Below are positions 53,574-62,210 of a stretch of 64,000 bases of DNA, in pieces (the stretch's first letter is position 1; every line of letters starts with the position of its first letter). Both the position numbers and the translations under genes were made by a program. The notes beneath the pieces were generated by a model, which saw nothing but the letters and a program-made list of their open reading frames with translations, did not search any database and was not told where the DNA came from. Source of the stretch: JAGOEY01 sp017997515 (GTDB lineage Bacteria; Pseudomonadota; Gammaproteobacteria; Burkholderiales; Burkholderiaceae_C); assembly GCA_026314275.1 (NCBI GenBank), contig CP111109.1, positions 3,224,001 through 3,288,000 of the forward strand. The letters run 5' to 3'.

Positions 53574-54722
53574 CTATCTTTTGGCTTCCCGCACCACGCA
53601 GTGGATGAAATGCAGCTTGGCCACCACGGCGCGGTTCAGCACGAAGGGGTAGAAGTCGTGCACCCCCATGCTGCGCGACATCTCGTTGAGCACACCGGTC
53701 AGTTCGACCCAGGCGTTGACGAAGTCCAGGAATTCCTGCGCCCCATCCACATCGGGCTGCCACAACACGTCGCGTGAGAACGGCTCGAAGTCGATTTCCA
53801 CGTCGTCGGCACCCAGGCCAAAACTCAGCGCGGTGTCCAGCGTGTCGTGCATGTGCAGGTAGTGCGCCCAGGTTTCGGCCCAGTCTTCCCACGGGTGGCT
53901 GGCGGCATAGGTGCTGACAAAACGCAGGGCCCAGTCGGCGGGTGGGCCTTCTTCGTAGTTCTTCTTCAACGCGTCGGCGTAACTGGCGCGTTCGTCGCCA
54001 AACAGGGTGCGGAATTCTTCGAGCCAGACACTGTCCCAGACCAGCCGGTCCCAGTAGTAGTGCCCGACCTCATGGCGCAAATGACCCAGCAAGGTGCGGT
54101 AGGGCTCGCGCATGGCGGCACGCACCCGTTCGCGGGTGGCGTCGTCGGCCTCTTCGACGTTGAGTGTGATGATGCCGTTGGCGTGCCCGGTCATCACCAC
54201 CGGGCCGTCGGGTAGGGCGCGTAAAAAGTCAAACGCCAGGCCGTGTTCGGTGTCGTCCGTTTCTTTGGAGCGCACGGGCAGGCCCAGCGACAGCAGCTGG
54301 GACACGAGCCGGCGTTTGGCCAGCTCGATCTTGCCCCACAGGATCTGGTTTTCGGGGTCGTCCTGGACGGGGATGGTGCGGTTCAGGCAGCAGGCCAGGC
54401 ACAGCGGGGTGGTGCTGTCGGGGTGCACCAGCCAGTTGCAGCCCGCTGCGGTGTCGAAGTTCGCGCAGCGCGTGAACTGGGTGCCACCGGTGGTGCCGTA
54501 CACCGCCCAGGTGCCGGGCTCTGTGCCTTCTTGCAGCGGCACAACCCGCGCAGTGGTGGGCTCGTAGCCCAGGGGGGTGTGGCAGGCCAGGCATGCACTG
54601 TTGCGAAAGAAAACCCGGCGCTCACACTGGCAGGCGTAAGAGCGGCTTCCGGCGGGCTTGCGCTGGCGCGATTTGCGCAGGTTGCTGGCGATGCCGTACA
54701 CAACAGATTTGAGGAACTTCAT
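53574..54722 (-). CDS. Putative zinc-binding metallopeptidase (Peptidase_Mx-like)
   Basis: 382 residues from the ATG at 54722 (MKFLKSVVYGIASNLRKSRQ). An N-terminal zinc-ribbon-like part has CQCERRVFFRNSACLAC and, further on, LCLACCLNRT. The middle carries HEVGHYYWDRLVWD, an HExxH zinc-protease motif, with HPWEDWAETWAHYLHMHD downstream supplying the likely third ligand. The pattern matches the PF15887 family, whose substrates are unknown. No signal peptide. Follows the Hsp20-type gene on the minus strand but a terminator lies between them. Confidence 0.85.
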   Translation of the reverse strand: MKFLKSVVYGIASNLRKSRQRKPAGSRSYACQCERRVFFRNSACLACHTPLGYEPTTARVVPLQEGTEPGTWAVYGTTGGTQFTRCANFDTAAGCNWLVHPDSTTPLCLACCLNRTIPVQDDPENQILWGKIELAKRRLVSQLLSLGLPVRSKETDDTEHGLAFDFLRALPDGPVVMTGHANGIITLNVEEADDATRERVRAAMREPYRTLLGHLRHEVGHYYWDRLVWDSVWLEEFRTLFGDERASYADALKKNYEEGPPADWALRFVSTYAASHPWEDWAETWAHYLHMHDTLDTALSFGLGADDVEIDFEPFSRDVLWQPDVDGAQEFLDFVNAWVELTGVLNEMSRSMGVHDFYPFVLNRAVVAKLHFIHCVVREAKR

Positions 54723-54758
54723 GGCCGGAAGTTTAGGCTCTGAAATGGTGCACAACAG

Positions 54759-54792
54759 AAAAAATGGCCACGGAACCTACGTTCCGTGGCCA
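54759..54792 (-). terminator. Intrinsic terminator after the Hsp20-type gene
   Basis: Minus-strand stem TGGCCACGGAAC / GTTCCGTGGCCA, 12 perfect pairs with a 4-base loop (54765-54792), followed by TTTTTT. Ends the Hsp20-type transcript. Confidence 0.9.
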
Positions 54793-54846
54793 GGAAAAGA
54801 CGCTGCTGCAGCGCAGCGCCAGAGGAGCCATCAAAAGCGCTTGGTG

Positions 54847-55239
54847 TCAGTTCACGGTCAGGGGCGTGACCTTGCTCACGGGGGCCAGTTTGGCGAGTTT
54901 CAGGGTCAATACGCCGTTTTCCAGCTTGGCAGAGCTGGTGGTGGTGTCGATGTCCTGCGGCAACTCAAAGGCGCATTTGACCTTGCGGGGTGCGTCGGCC
55001 AGGCTTTCGATCCGCACCACGGCACCTTCGATGCCAATGGACAGGTGTTCGCGGGCCACACCCGGCACGTCGATGGTCAGCGTGTGGGTGGTCTCATCCT
55101 GCTCCACTGTGTAGCCCTTGGTGCCGGTGGGAGCAGGGGCTGCAAAAGACCCGCCACGGAAGAAACGTTCAAACGAAGGGTCCACGGCAGCGTGGGGGGA
55201 ATGAGGGGCTGCGCGGCGGATAACGGGTGTGAAAAGCAT
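54847..55239 (-). CDS. Hsp20/alpha-crystallin-type small heat-shock protein
   Basis: 130 residues from the ATG at 55239 (MLFTPVIRRAAPHSPHAAVD). The alpha-crystallin domain runs from about 45 to 125: YTVEQDETTHTLTIDVPGVA, REHLSIGIEGAVVRI, AFELPQDIDTTTSSAKLENG and VLTLKLAKLAP, with the G-V-L motif. It is short, lacking the C-terminal I-x-I tail in strict form (ends KVTPLTVN). Holds unfolding proteins. Monocistronic, with its own terminator. Confidence 0.9.
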   Translation of the reverse strand: MLFTPVIRRAAPHSPHAAVDPSFERFFRGGSFAAPAPTGTKGYTVEQDETTHTLTIDVPGVAREHLSIGIEGAVVRIESLADAPRKVKCAFELPQDIDTTTSSAKLENGVLTLKLAKLAPVSKVTPLTVN

Positions 55240-55332
55240 CAGGGTAACTCCTATACACTGCGCGGCTCTCACAGTGATTGCCGCATGACTCCAATCTGTG
55301 TGCAACACGTTGATTTGCAAGGGATTTTTTGT

Positions 55333-56625
55333 ATGAAATATCTGAACCGGGTGGTCTTGAAATTGTCAATCGCAGCGTTATCTGCGTGCACGACCAGCGT
55401 CGTGCTGGCGCAGTCTGCCGCGGGTGCGCCGCCAGTGCGCATAGCGATGGTCGAGAGCTTCAGCGGGCCCTTCGCCAACACCGGTGAGTCGGTGTTCCGC
55501 AACCTGGTCTGGGCCACGGAGCGGGTGAATGCGCGTGGTGGTGTGAAACTGCCCGGTGGCAACCGGCCTTTGGCCATCGTGCGTTATGACAGCAAGGGAC
55601 AGAACGAGGAAGCACTGTCGGCCTTGCGCGCGGCGATCGACGACGGAGCGCAGTTTGTGGTGCAGGGAAATTCGTCCGCAACGGCAGCAGCCTTGCTGGA
55701 CGCCATCAACAAGAACAACGAGCGTGACCCGGCGCGGCGGGTGTTGTTCCTCAATTATTCGGCGGTGGACCCGGCGCTGACCAACGAGAAATGCAGCTTC
55801 TGGCACTTTCGTTTTGACGCCCATGCCGATATGCGCATGGCGGCCTTGATGCAGTCTATCAAAGACGACCGGGCGTTGCAAAAGGTGTACCTGATCGGCC
55901 AGGACTACAGCTTCGGCCAGGCCGTGCTGCGCGAGGCCAAGGCACAGCTGGGTTTGCAGCGGCCTGACGTGCAGGTGGTGGGTGACGAATTACACCCCGT
56001 GGGCCGGGTGAAGGACTTTTTGCCCTACGCCAACAAGATCAAGGCCAGTGGTGCCCAGGCGGTCATCACCGGCAACTGGGGTAACGACCTGACCTTGCTG
56101 GTGAAGGCTGCCAAGGATGCCGGGTTTGACGGCAAGTTCTACACCTTCTATGGCAATGCACTGGGTGCGCCTGCCGCCATTGGTGACGCAGGAGTGGGCA
56201 AGGTCGTGGCCGTGGCCGACTGGCTGCCCAACTTCCCGACCCAAGGCAGCGAACAGTTCTACCAGTCGTTCCGCGAGCGTTTCCCCAAGCCGGAAGACGA
56301 CTACGTCCACATGCGTATGCAGCTGATGGTCGAGTCCCTGGCGCAGGCTATTGAACGTGCGGGTGCGAACAAGCCCGCTGCCATTGACGTGGCAGACGTT
56401 GCCACCCAACTGGAACGCGCCCAGGTCACGCTGGCGGGCCAGTCCGGCCGTATGCGGGCCTCGGACCACCAGTTCCAGCAAGGGCTGGCGGTGGGGGTGA
56501 TGGACAAACAGGGCACACCCGGCGTCAAGTTCGACGTTGAAGGCTCGGGTTATGGCTTTCGGGTGGTCAAGCAGATCACGGCGGCGCAAGCCGAGCTGCC
56601 CACCACCTGCCAGATGAAGCGTTGA
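55333..56625 (+). CDS. ABC transporter periplasmic substrate-binding protein (branched-chain amino acid/aromatic type)
   Basis: 430 residues from the ATG at 55333 with a signal peptide (KLSIAALSACTTSVVLAQS). The type I fold is clear: PVRIAMVESFSGPFANTGES, NRPLAIVRYDSKGQNEEALS, FVVQGNSSATAAALLDAINK, VYLIGQDYSFGQAVLREAKA. It resembles the Leu/Ile/Val-type receptors used for aromatic acids too. No permease or ATPase gene adjoins it, so partners must be elsewhere. It lies next to the phenylacetate regulator; a role in uptake of aromatic acids is inference only. Confidence 0.88.
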   Translation: MKYLNRVVLKLSIAALSACTTSVVLAQSAAGAPPVRIAMVESFSGPFANTGESVFRNLVWATERVNARGGVKLPGGNRPLAIVRYDSKGQNEEALSALRAAIDDGAQFVVQGNSSATAAALLDAINKNNERDPARRVLFLNYSAVDPALTNEKCSFWHFRFDAHADMRMAALMQSIKDDRALQKVYLIGQDYSFGQAVLREAKAQLGLQRPDVQVVGDELHPVGRVKDFLPYANKIKASGAQAVITGNWGNDLTLLVKAAKDAGFDGKFYTFYGNALGAPAAIGDAGVGKVVAVADWLPNFPTQGSEQFYQSFRERFPKPEDDYVHMRMQLMVESLAQAIERAGANKPAAIDVADVATQLERAQVTLAGQSGRMRASDHQFQQGLAVGVMDKQGTPGVKFDVEGSGYGFRVVKQITAAQAELPTTCQMKR

Positions 56626-56667
56626 GAACCAGGGTGCCGCGTGTACAGCGTGGCGCCCGATGATGGA

Positions 56668-57336
56668 TTAGTGACTGGCCGCCAGGGCGGGTGGTTTTGC
56701 CCGCGTTTTCCGCGGCTTTGTTTTGGCAGGTGTGGCGGCGGGGGGCTGTACATTGCCGATGCCACCCAGGAACAGGTCTGCCACGATAGGCCCCATGGCT
56801 GCGTGGTTCAACTCGCCGTCCGGCTTGATCCAGGTGAACATCCAGTTGACCATGCCGAACAAGAGCATGGTGAGCGGTTTGGCCAAATGTGCGCTTGCCA
56901 GCTCGGGCCGCATTTCGGTGACGGCCCGTGAAAATGCCGCAACCACCTGGCGCTCCTTGTTCAGGATGCGTTCGCGGTCGTCCGGCTCCAGAAATCGTAC
57001 GTCTTCGGTCAAGACGCGGTGGGCATCCTGTGCCCCTGAATACTCTTCCACGATACGGTTGATGAAGTGCCGCAAACGTTCTTCGCCCGCCAAGGCCAGG
57101 GCCTGCTCGTCCTCGACAAATGCAGCCAGTCGCGAGACATGGCCCTCGGCAATACTCACCAGCAGGGCGTACTTGTCGCGGTAGTAGTGGTAGAGGGTGG
57201 CCTTCGACAGATGGCAGGCCTCGGCGACCTGGTTCATGGACGTGGCGGGGTAACCGCGTTTGGCAAAAAGCTGGGCCGCGCGCGCCAGGATCATGTCCCG
57301 TTGGTCTTCGTAACTTGCTGATCTTCCACGCGCCAT
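56668..57336 (-). CDS. paaR: TetR-family repressor of the paa operon (PaaR-like)
   Basis: 222 residues. The N-terminal helix-turn-helix is AAQLFAKRGYPATSMNQVAE, ACHLSKATLYHYYRDKYAL (about 13-52), typical of TetR. The ligand domain (VEEYSGAQDAHRVLTEDVRF, LLFGMVNWMFTWIKPDGELN) resembles PaaR/FadR-type acyl-CoA sensors. The C-terminal tail is Lys/Arg/Pro-rich (TPAKTKPRKTRAKPPALAAS). It is divergent from paaI, with an inverted repeat between them. Phenylacetyl-CoA as inducer is expected from PaaR of other betaproteobacteria. Confidence 0.88.
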   Translation of the reverse strand: MARGRSASYEDQRDMILARAAQLFAKRGYPATSMNQVAEACHLSKATLYHYYRDKYALLVSIAEGHVSRLAAFVEDEQALALAGEERLRHFINRIVEEYSGAQDAHRVLTEDVRFLEPDDRERILNKERQVVAAFSRAVTEMRPELASAHLAKPLTMLLFGMVNWMFTWIKPDGELNHAAMGPIVADLFLGGIGNVQPPAATPAKTKPRKTRAKPPALAASH

Positions 57337-57364
57337 TCCGTTGATTCCTTTGCCTGTGATAAGA

Positions 57365-57391
57365 GGCTATCTTGCCTCAAAAAAGATAGCG
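57365..57391. repeat. Short inverted repeat upstream of the paaR-like gene
   Basis: GAGGCTATCTTGCCTC and AAAAAAGATAGC: GCTATC pairs with GATAGC over a short gap. Same core as the dispersed palindromes. Confidence 0.4.
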
Positions 57392-57489
57392 GTACGGGCT
57401 GCTTCTGTGAGGCCATTGCTGTGATGTCATTGTTGTCTGGCGGCCAACCTGACGCGCAGCTTTTAGGGTTTGTACTGAGCACAGAGCCC

Positions 57490-57536
57490 TTGTATTGTCT
57501 GCCGTTCGAATCATAAAATCTACCGAACGGTCGGTA
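57490..57536 (+). promoter_or_regulatory. paa operon promoter with TetR-type operator
   Basis: Candidate -35 TTGTAT (57490-57495), 18-bp spacer, -10 TAAAAT (57514-57519). Immediately downstream lies TACCGAACGGTCGGTA (57521-57536), arms TACCGA/TCGGTA around ACGG, an excellent TetR-family operator covering the start site. Repression by the divergent PaaR-like protein follows directly from the layout. Confidence 0.75.
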
Positions 57537-57607
57537 ATTAGTGTTTGTGCTAGTGGCCTCCTGATTGACACACCAGTACCCACCAGCAAGGCAGGGAAGG
57601 CGACACG

Positions 57608-58048
57608 ATGGACCAACGAACACTGCAACAAACAGCCGAATATGTGCGCGACGGCATGCTGCGCAACGACGCGGCGACCCGTGGGCTGGGCATGGATGTC
57701 GTCGACATCGGGCCAGGCCATGCCACGGTGCGTATGGTGGTGCGGGCCGATATGCTGAACGGGCATGGCACCTGCCATGGTGGCTTTATTTCGGCGCTGG
57801 CAGATTCGGCTTTTGCATTTGCATGCAACTCCTATGACGAACTGACCGTGGCCTCGGGTTTTGCCATCGACTTTCTGGCACCGGGCCTTCAAAACGATGT
57901 GTTGACGGCACGTTGCGTAGAGGTCTCCAAGGCGGGGCGAACAGGCGTTTACGACAGTGAAGTGACCAACCAGAACAACGAACGTATAGCGGTTTTTCGG
58001 GGGCGCTCCTACACCCTGAAAGGCAAACCAGCCGTCACGCCCACGTGA
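57608..58048 (+). CDS. paaI: PaaI, hydroxyphenylacetyl-CoA thioesterase
   Basis: 146 residues with the hotdog thioesterase motif HGTCHGGFISALADSAFAFA and NGH just before; IDFLAPGLQNDVLTARCVEV follows. PaaI releases CoA from ring-hydroxylated or dead-end phenylacetyl-CoA intermediates. First gene of the paa operon; AAGGCGACACG precedes the ATG. Confidence 0.94.
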   Translation: MDQRTLQQTAEYVRDGMLRNDAATRGLGMDVVDIGPGHATVRMVVRADMLNGHGTCHGGFISALADSAFAFACNSYDELTVASGFAIDFLAPGLQNDVLTARCVEVSKAGRTGVYDSEVTNQNNERIAVFRGRSYTLKGKPAVTPT

Positions 58049-58078
58049 GTTGAGTTGGTCCACCGAGGAGACACAAGA

Positions 58079-59389
58079 ATGCCCGTAGTAAAGCCCCAAC
58101 CCGGCGATCTGGAGGCCATTGAGAAGGCCAGTCGCGACGAGATTTCTGCACTGCAGCTTCAGCGCCTGCAGGCGACGCTGCAGCATGTGTATGACAAGGT
58201 GCCCCACTATCGGAATGCATTTGATGCCAAAGGTGTACACCCCTCCGACCTGAAGCAGCTGAGCGACTTGTCGAAGTTCCCGTTTACCGTCAAGAAAGAC
58301 CTGCGGGACAACTACCCGTTCGGGTTTTTTGCCGTGCCGCGCGAGAACGTGGCACGTATCCATGCGTCATCAGGCACCACCGGTAAACCCACGGTGGTGG
58401 GGTACACCCAGCGCGACATCGACAACTGGGCCGATCTGGTGGCCCGGTCGATCCGCGCCGCCGGCGGGCGCAGGGGTGACATGGTGCACATCGCTTACGG
58501 ATACGGGCTTTTCACCGGTGGTCTGGGTGCGCATTACGGTGCCGAGCGTGCGGGTTGTACGGTGATTCCGGTGTCGGGTGGACAGACGGAAAAGCAGGTG
58601 CAGCTGATACAGGACTTCAAGCCCGACATCATCATGGTGACCCCCAGCTACATGCAGGTGATCATCGAACAGTTTGTGCGGCAGGGGCTCGACCCGCTAC
58701 AAAGTTCGCTCAAGGTCGGCATCTTTGGTGCAGAGCCCTGGACCGAAGCCATGCGCCACGATATCGAGACGAAGGCCGGCATTGATGCGGTGGACATCTA
58801 TGGGCTGTCGGAGGTGATGGGCCCAGGCGTGGCCAGCGAATGTATCGAGAGCAAGGATGGCCCCGTGATTTGGGAAGACCATTTCTACCCCGAAATCATC
58901 AACCCCGAGACGGGGGAGCTTGTGGCGGATGGTGAAGAGGGTGAACTGGTTTTTACCTCCCTGACCAAAGAGGCCATGCCCGTCATCCGGTACCGCACCC
59001 GTGACTTGACGCGTTTGCTGCCACCCACGTCACGGTCGTTCCGACGCATTGGCAAGATTGTGGGCCGCAGTGACGACATGATGATCATCCGCGGCGTCAA
59101 TGTCTTCCCTACGCAGGTCGAGGAAATTGTGCTGGCCGACAAACGTTTGTCAGGCCTGTACCAGCTGCATATCAGCCGTGATGGCCTGCTGGACCAGGTC
59201 GAGGTCCATTGCGAGCTGCAAGGAGGGGCTGTCTCCGAAATGGAGCGCGGCGAAATTGCGCAGTGGGTGCAGCAGCGCGTGAAGACCCTGGTGGGTATTT
59301 CAACCCAAGTCCGTGTGTTTGACCGCGATTCGATTGAACGCACCCAGACCGGTAAAGCCCGGCGCGTGGTGGACACGCGCCCTCGGTAA
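58079..59389 (+). CDS. paaK: PaaK, phenylacetate-CoA ligase
   Basis: 436 residues from the ATG at 58079, which follows a GAGGAG ribosome site; an upstream ATG at 58055 lacks one. AMP-binding motifs: HASSGTTGKPTVVGYT (about 97), YGLSEVMGPGVASECIES and EGELVFTSLTKEAMPVIRYR, TRDLT. The C-terminal domain ends RTQTGKARRVVDTRP. It activates phenylacetate with ATP and CoA, the entry step of the pathway. 30 bp after paaI. Confidence 0.96.
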   Translation: MPVVKPQPGDLEAIEKASRDEISALQLQRLQATLQHVYDKVPHYRNAFDAKGVHPSDLKQLSDLSKFPFTVKKDLRDNYPFGFFAVPRENVARIHASSGTTGKPTVVGYTQRDIDNWADLVARSIRAAGGRRGDMVHIAYGYGLFTGGLGAHYGAERAGCTVIPVSGGQTEKQVQLIQDFKPDIIMVTPSYMQVIIEQFVRQGLDPLQSSLKVGIFGAEPWTEAMRHDIETKAGIDAVDIYGLSEVMGPGVASECIESKDGPVIWEDHFYPEIINPETGELVADGEEGELVFTSLTKEAMPVIRYRTRDLTRLLPPTSRSFRRIGKIVGRSDDMMIIRGVNVFPTQVEEIVLADKRLSGLYQLHISRDGLLDQVEVHCELQGGAVSEMERGEIAQWVQQRVKTLVGISTQVRVFDRDSIERTQTGKARRVVDTRPR

Positions 59390-59424
59390 AAACCGCAATA
59401 CACACCACGATCAAGGAGCACACG

Positions 59425-60429
59425 ATGTACACACAAGCCATGGACACGATGGGCAAGGACGACAGCGCGGTCAAAACCTTGCGCTCGGCCGAGGAGTTGC
59501 AGTTGCAGGAACGCTTTGATGCCCATATCGATGCGGGCGACTTCATCGAGGCCAAAGACTGGATGCCAGAGCATTACCGCAAGACCTTGGTGCGGCAGAT
59601 CAGCCAGCACGCACACAGCGAGATCGTGGGCATGTTGCCCGAAGGCAACTGGATCAGCCGTGCCCCCACACTCAAGCGCAAGGCCATTCTGCTGGCCAAG
59701 GTGCAGGACGAAGGTGGTCACGGCCTGTACCTGTACGCAGCAGCCGAAACGCTGGGCACATCACGCGACCAGATGCTGGAGGCGCTGCACTCAGGCAAGG
59801 CCAAGTACAGCTCGATCTTTAACTACCCCACGCTGACCTGGGCTGACATGGGCACCATCGGCTGGTTGGTGGATGGGGCCGCGATCATGAACCAGGTGCC
59901 CATCTGCCGATGCTCGTACGCGCCTTATGCACGCGCCATGATCCGCATCTGCCGCGAAGAGAGTTTTCACCAGCGGCAAGGTTACGAGGCCTTGCTGACC
60001 ATGATGAAACAGGGCACACAGGCGCAAAAAGACATGGTGCAGGACGCGGTGAACCGCTGGTGGTGGCCGTCGATCATGATGTTTGGCCCGCCGGATGACC
60101 AGTCGCCCAACAGTGCGCAGTCCATGCGCTGGGGCATCAAACGCATCAGCAACGACGAGTTGCGCCAGAAGTTCATCGATGCCACCGTGGAGCAGGCGCG
60201 CATTCTGGGTGTGACCTTGCCCGACCCCGATCTGAAGTGGAACGAAGAGCGCCAGTCGTATGACTTCGGCACCATCGACTGGAGCGAATTCTGGCGCGTG
60301 ATTGCCGGTGATGGCCCCTGCAACCGGGAGCGTCTGGCCGCCCGTGTCAAGGCCTGGGACGACGGGGCCTGGGTGCGCGAAGCCGCTCTCGCCCATGCCA
60401 GCAAACAATCTTTGAAGGAAGCAGCGTAA
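59425..60429 (+). CDS. paaA: PaaA, 1,2-phenylacetyl-CoA epoxidase catalytic subunit
   Basis: 334 residues. The bacterial multicomponent monooxygenase fold with di-iron ligands is visible: HAHSEIVGMLPEGNWISRAP, LLAKVQDEGGHGLYLYAAAE (E-x2-H) and RICREESFHQRQGYEALL (second E-x2-H). PaaA and PaaC form the catalytic core that epoxidises the ring of phenylacetyl-CoA. AAGGAG lies 8 bp before the ATG. A dispersed repeat separates it from paaB by 116 bp. Confidence 0.97.
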   Translation: MYTQAMDTMGKDDSAVKTLRSAEELQLQERFDAHIDAGDFIEAKDWMPEHYRKTLVRQISQHAHSEIVGMLPEGNWISRAPTLKRKAILLAKVQDEGGHGLYLYAAAETLGTSRDQMLEALHSGKAKYSSIFNYPTLTWADMGTIGWLVDGAAIMNQVPICRCSYAPYARAMIRICREESFHQRQGYEALLTMMKQGTQAQKDMVQDAVNRWWWPSIMMFGPPDDQSPNSAQSMRWGIKRISNDELRQKFIDATVEQARILGVTLPDPDLKWNEERQSYDFGTIDWSEFWRVIAGDGPCNRERLAARVKAWDDGAWVREAALAHASKQSLKEAA

Positions 60430-60431
60430 TG

Positions 60432-60512
60432 GGCGGCACCCCCAGGCTTGCCCACTTCCCCTTGCTGGGGGCGATACCAGCGGCCTGGCGGAGCCAGTTC
60501 CGCGGTATCTCT
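60432..60512. repeat. Dispersed ~80-bp repeat, copy 4, inside the paa operon
   Basis: GGCGGCACCCCCAGGCTTGC, CACTTCCCCTTGCTGGGGGC, GATACCAGCGGCCTGGCGGA, GCCAGTTCCGCGGTATC. Hairpins include CCTGGCGGAGCCAG-type pairing. It sits between paaA and paaB, so it is transcribed and may set the relative amounts of the two subunits. Confidence 0.8.
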
Positions 60513-60545
60513 CGTACCAGCTATTGACATTGATTGGAGAGTGAG

Positions 60546-60857
60546 ATGACTCAAAATTCTGCGAACACGGCACTAAATCAAGAGTGGCCACTGTGGGAAG
60601 TCTTTGTCCGCAGCAAGGCGGGGCTGGACCACAAACACTGCGGCAGCCTGCATGCCGCTGACGCGAAAATGGCCATCCAGATGGCGCGGGACGTCTATAC
60701 CCGCCGCCAGGAAGGCAGCAGCGTGTGGGTCGTACGGTCCGAGCAGATCGTGGCCAGTGACCCCGGCGAAAAGGCCAGCTACTTCGATCCGTCGGAAGAC
60801 AAGGTGTACCGCCATCCCACGTTCTACGTCCTGCCCAAGGCCGTGGACCACATGTGA
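60546..60857 (+). CDS. paaB: PaaB, phenylacetyl-CoA epoxidase subunit
   Basis: 103 residues from the ATG at 60546 (GGAGAGTG upstream). WPLWEVFVRSKAGLDHKHCG, SLHAADAKMAIQMARDVYTR and VWVVRSEQIVASDP are the whole-family pattern. PaaB bridges PaaAC dimers and has no known catalytic role. Confidence 0.96.
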   Translation: MTQNSANTALNQEWPLWEVFVRSKAGLDHKHCGSLHAADAKMAIQMARDVYTRRQEGSSVWVVRSEQIVASDPGEKASYFDPSEDKVYRHPTFYVLPKAVDHM

Positions 60858-60863
60858 GTGTGT

Positions 60864-61637
60864 ATGCAAGACTCCATCACACTCAACAAGACCGCAGAAG
60901 CGCAGTACCTTCTGCGTATCGGGGACACCTGTCTTATTCTGGGCCAGCGCCTGAGTGAATGGTGTGGCCACGCCCCGGTGCTGGAAGAGGACATCGCCAT
61001 GGCCAACATCGCGCTGGATCTGATTGGCCAGGCGCGTGCTGTGTTGACCCGTGCAGGCGCGCTGGACGGCATGTCACACGACGAAGACCAGCTTGCTTTT
61101 TTGCGTGCCGAGCGGGATTACCTCAACCTGACCATGGTCGAGCTGCCGCGCGGTGATTTTGCTTTCAGTGTGCTGCGCAACACCCTGGTGGCTACCTGGC
61201 TTAAATTGCTGTGGGAGCAACTGGCTGCATCCAGCGACACGGAAGTGGCCGCCATCGCGGGCAAGGCGGTCAAGGAAGCGCGTTACCACCAGCAGCACTC
61301 GGGTGACTGGGTAGTCCGCCTCGGTGATGGCACCCCCGAGTCCACGCTGCGTATGCAGACCGCGTTGGCGGATCTGTGGCGCTACGTGCCCGAGATGTTC
61401 GACACCGATGCCACCGACGAGGCGGCAAACGCCTCGGGCCTGGGCCCGTTGTGGTCTGGGCTGGAGGCACCGTGGCAGGCAGAAATGGCGCTGATCCTTG
61501 GTGAGGCCAGCCTGGCTGTGCCTGCCCCATCCACTTTTCGCAGCGAAGGAAAACGGGGCCGCCACAGCGAACACATGGGCTACATCCTGACGGACATGCA
61601 GTACCTGCAGCGCAGTTTTCCTGGGGGCGTCTGGTGA
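60864..61637 (+). CDS. paaC: PaaC, phenylacetyl-CoA epoxidase structural subunit
   Basis: 257 residues from the ATG at 60864; a GTG at 60858 is also possible. YLLRIGDTCLILGQRLSEWC, GHAPVLEEDIAMANIALDLI and QARAVLTRAG at the N-terminus, and KEARYHQQHSGDWVVRLGDG, are conserved. PaaC is a ferritin-like partner of PaaA. Six bases after the paaB stop; overlaps paaD by 4 bp. Confidence 0.96.
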   Translation: MQDSITLNKTAEAQYLLRIGDTCLILGQRLSEWCGHAPVLEEDIAMANIALDLIGQARAVLTRAGALDGMSHDEDQLAFLRAERDYLNLTMVELPRGDFAFSVLRNTLVATWLKLLWEQLAASSDTEVAAIAGKAVKEARYHQQHSGDWVVRLGDGTPESTLRMQTALADLWRYVPEMFDTDATDEAANASGLGPLWSGLEAPWQAEMALILGEASLAVPAPSTFRSEGKRGRHSEHMGYILTDMQYLQRSFPGGVW

Positions 61638-62167
61638 GCAACGTGATGGCTGTGTGTGCAGACGTTGGCGGCATTGCGGCAGCGTGGCATGTGCTGGCAA
61701 CCGTGCCCGACCCCGAGGTACCTGCTGTTTCGGTGTGTGATCTTGGCATCGTGCGGGAGGTCGTGCGGCATGACCATGGACTGGAAATTGTGCTCACGCC
61801 CACATACTCTGGTTGCCCCGCAACCGAAGTGATTGAGGCCGATGTGCTGGCTGCCATCGCTGCCGCAAAGCTTGGCCCTGCCTGGGTCACATTGCGGCGT
61901 GCGCCTGCGTGGAGCACCGACTGGATCAGCGATGCTGGCCGCGAAAAACTCAAGGCCTACGGCATTGCGCCTCCGGCACCGGTGCGCTTCGATGGTGCCG
62001 TGCCGGTGCGCTTCTTTGGACGTGAGCCGAATGGCCAGCGTCTGGCTTGCCCGCGCTGCAGCAGCCGCAACACCGAGCGCCTGTCCGCCTTCGGCTCGAC
62101 CGCGTGTAAAGCCTTGTACCGCTGTATGGCGTGCAAAGAGCCGTTTGAGCACTTCAAGCCGATCTGA
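61634..62167 (+). CDS. paaD: PaaD, Fe-S/maturation factor of the epoxidase (MIP18-like)
   Basis: 177 residues from a GTG that overlaps the paaC stop (GTGA); an ATG at 61646 is the alternative. The N-terminal DUF59/MIP18 domain has VPDPEVPAVSVCDLGIVREV and LTPTYSGCPATEVIEADVLA. The C-terminus is a zinc ribbon (LACPRCSSRNTERLS ... YRCMACKEPFEHF). PaaD is needed for the function of the complex, probably in Fe-S assembly for PaaE. Confidence 0.95.
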   Translation: MSNVMAVCADVGGIAAAWHVLATVPDPEVPAVSVCDLGIVREVVRHDHGLEIVLTPTYSGCPATEVIEADVLAAIAAAKLGPAWVTLRRAPAWSTDWISDAGREKLKAYGIAPPAPVRFDGAVPVRFFGREPNGQRLACPRCSSRNTERLSAFGSTACKALYRCMACKEPFEHFKPI

Positions 62168-62210
62168 CGCGCCGTCCCTTCTTCACACATCACAACCCGA
62201 AGAGTCGCCC

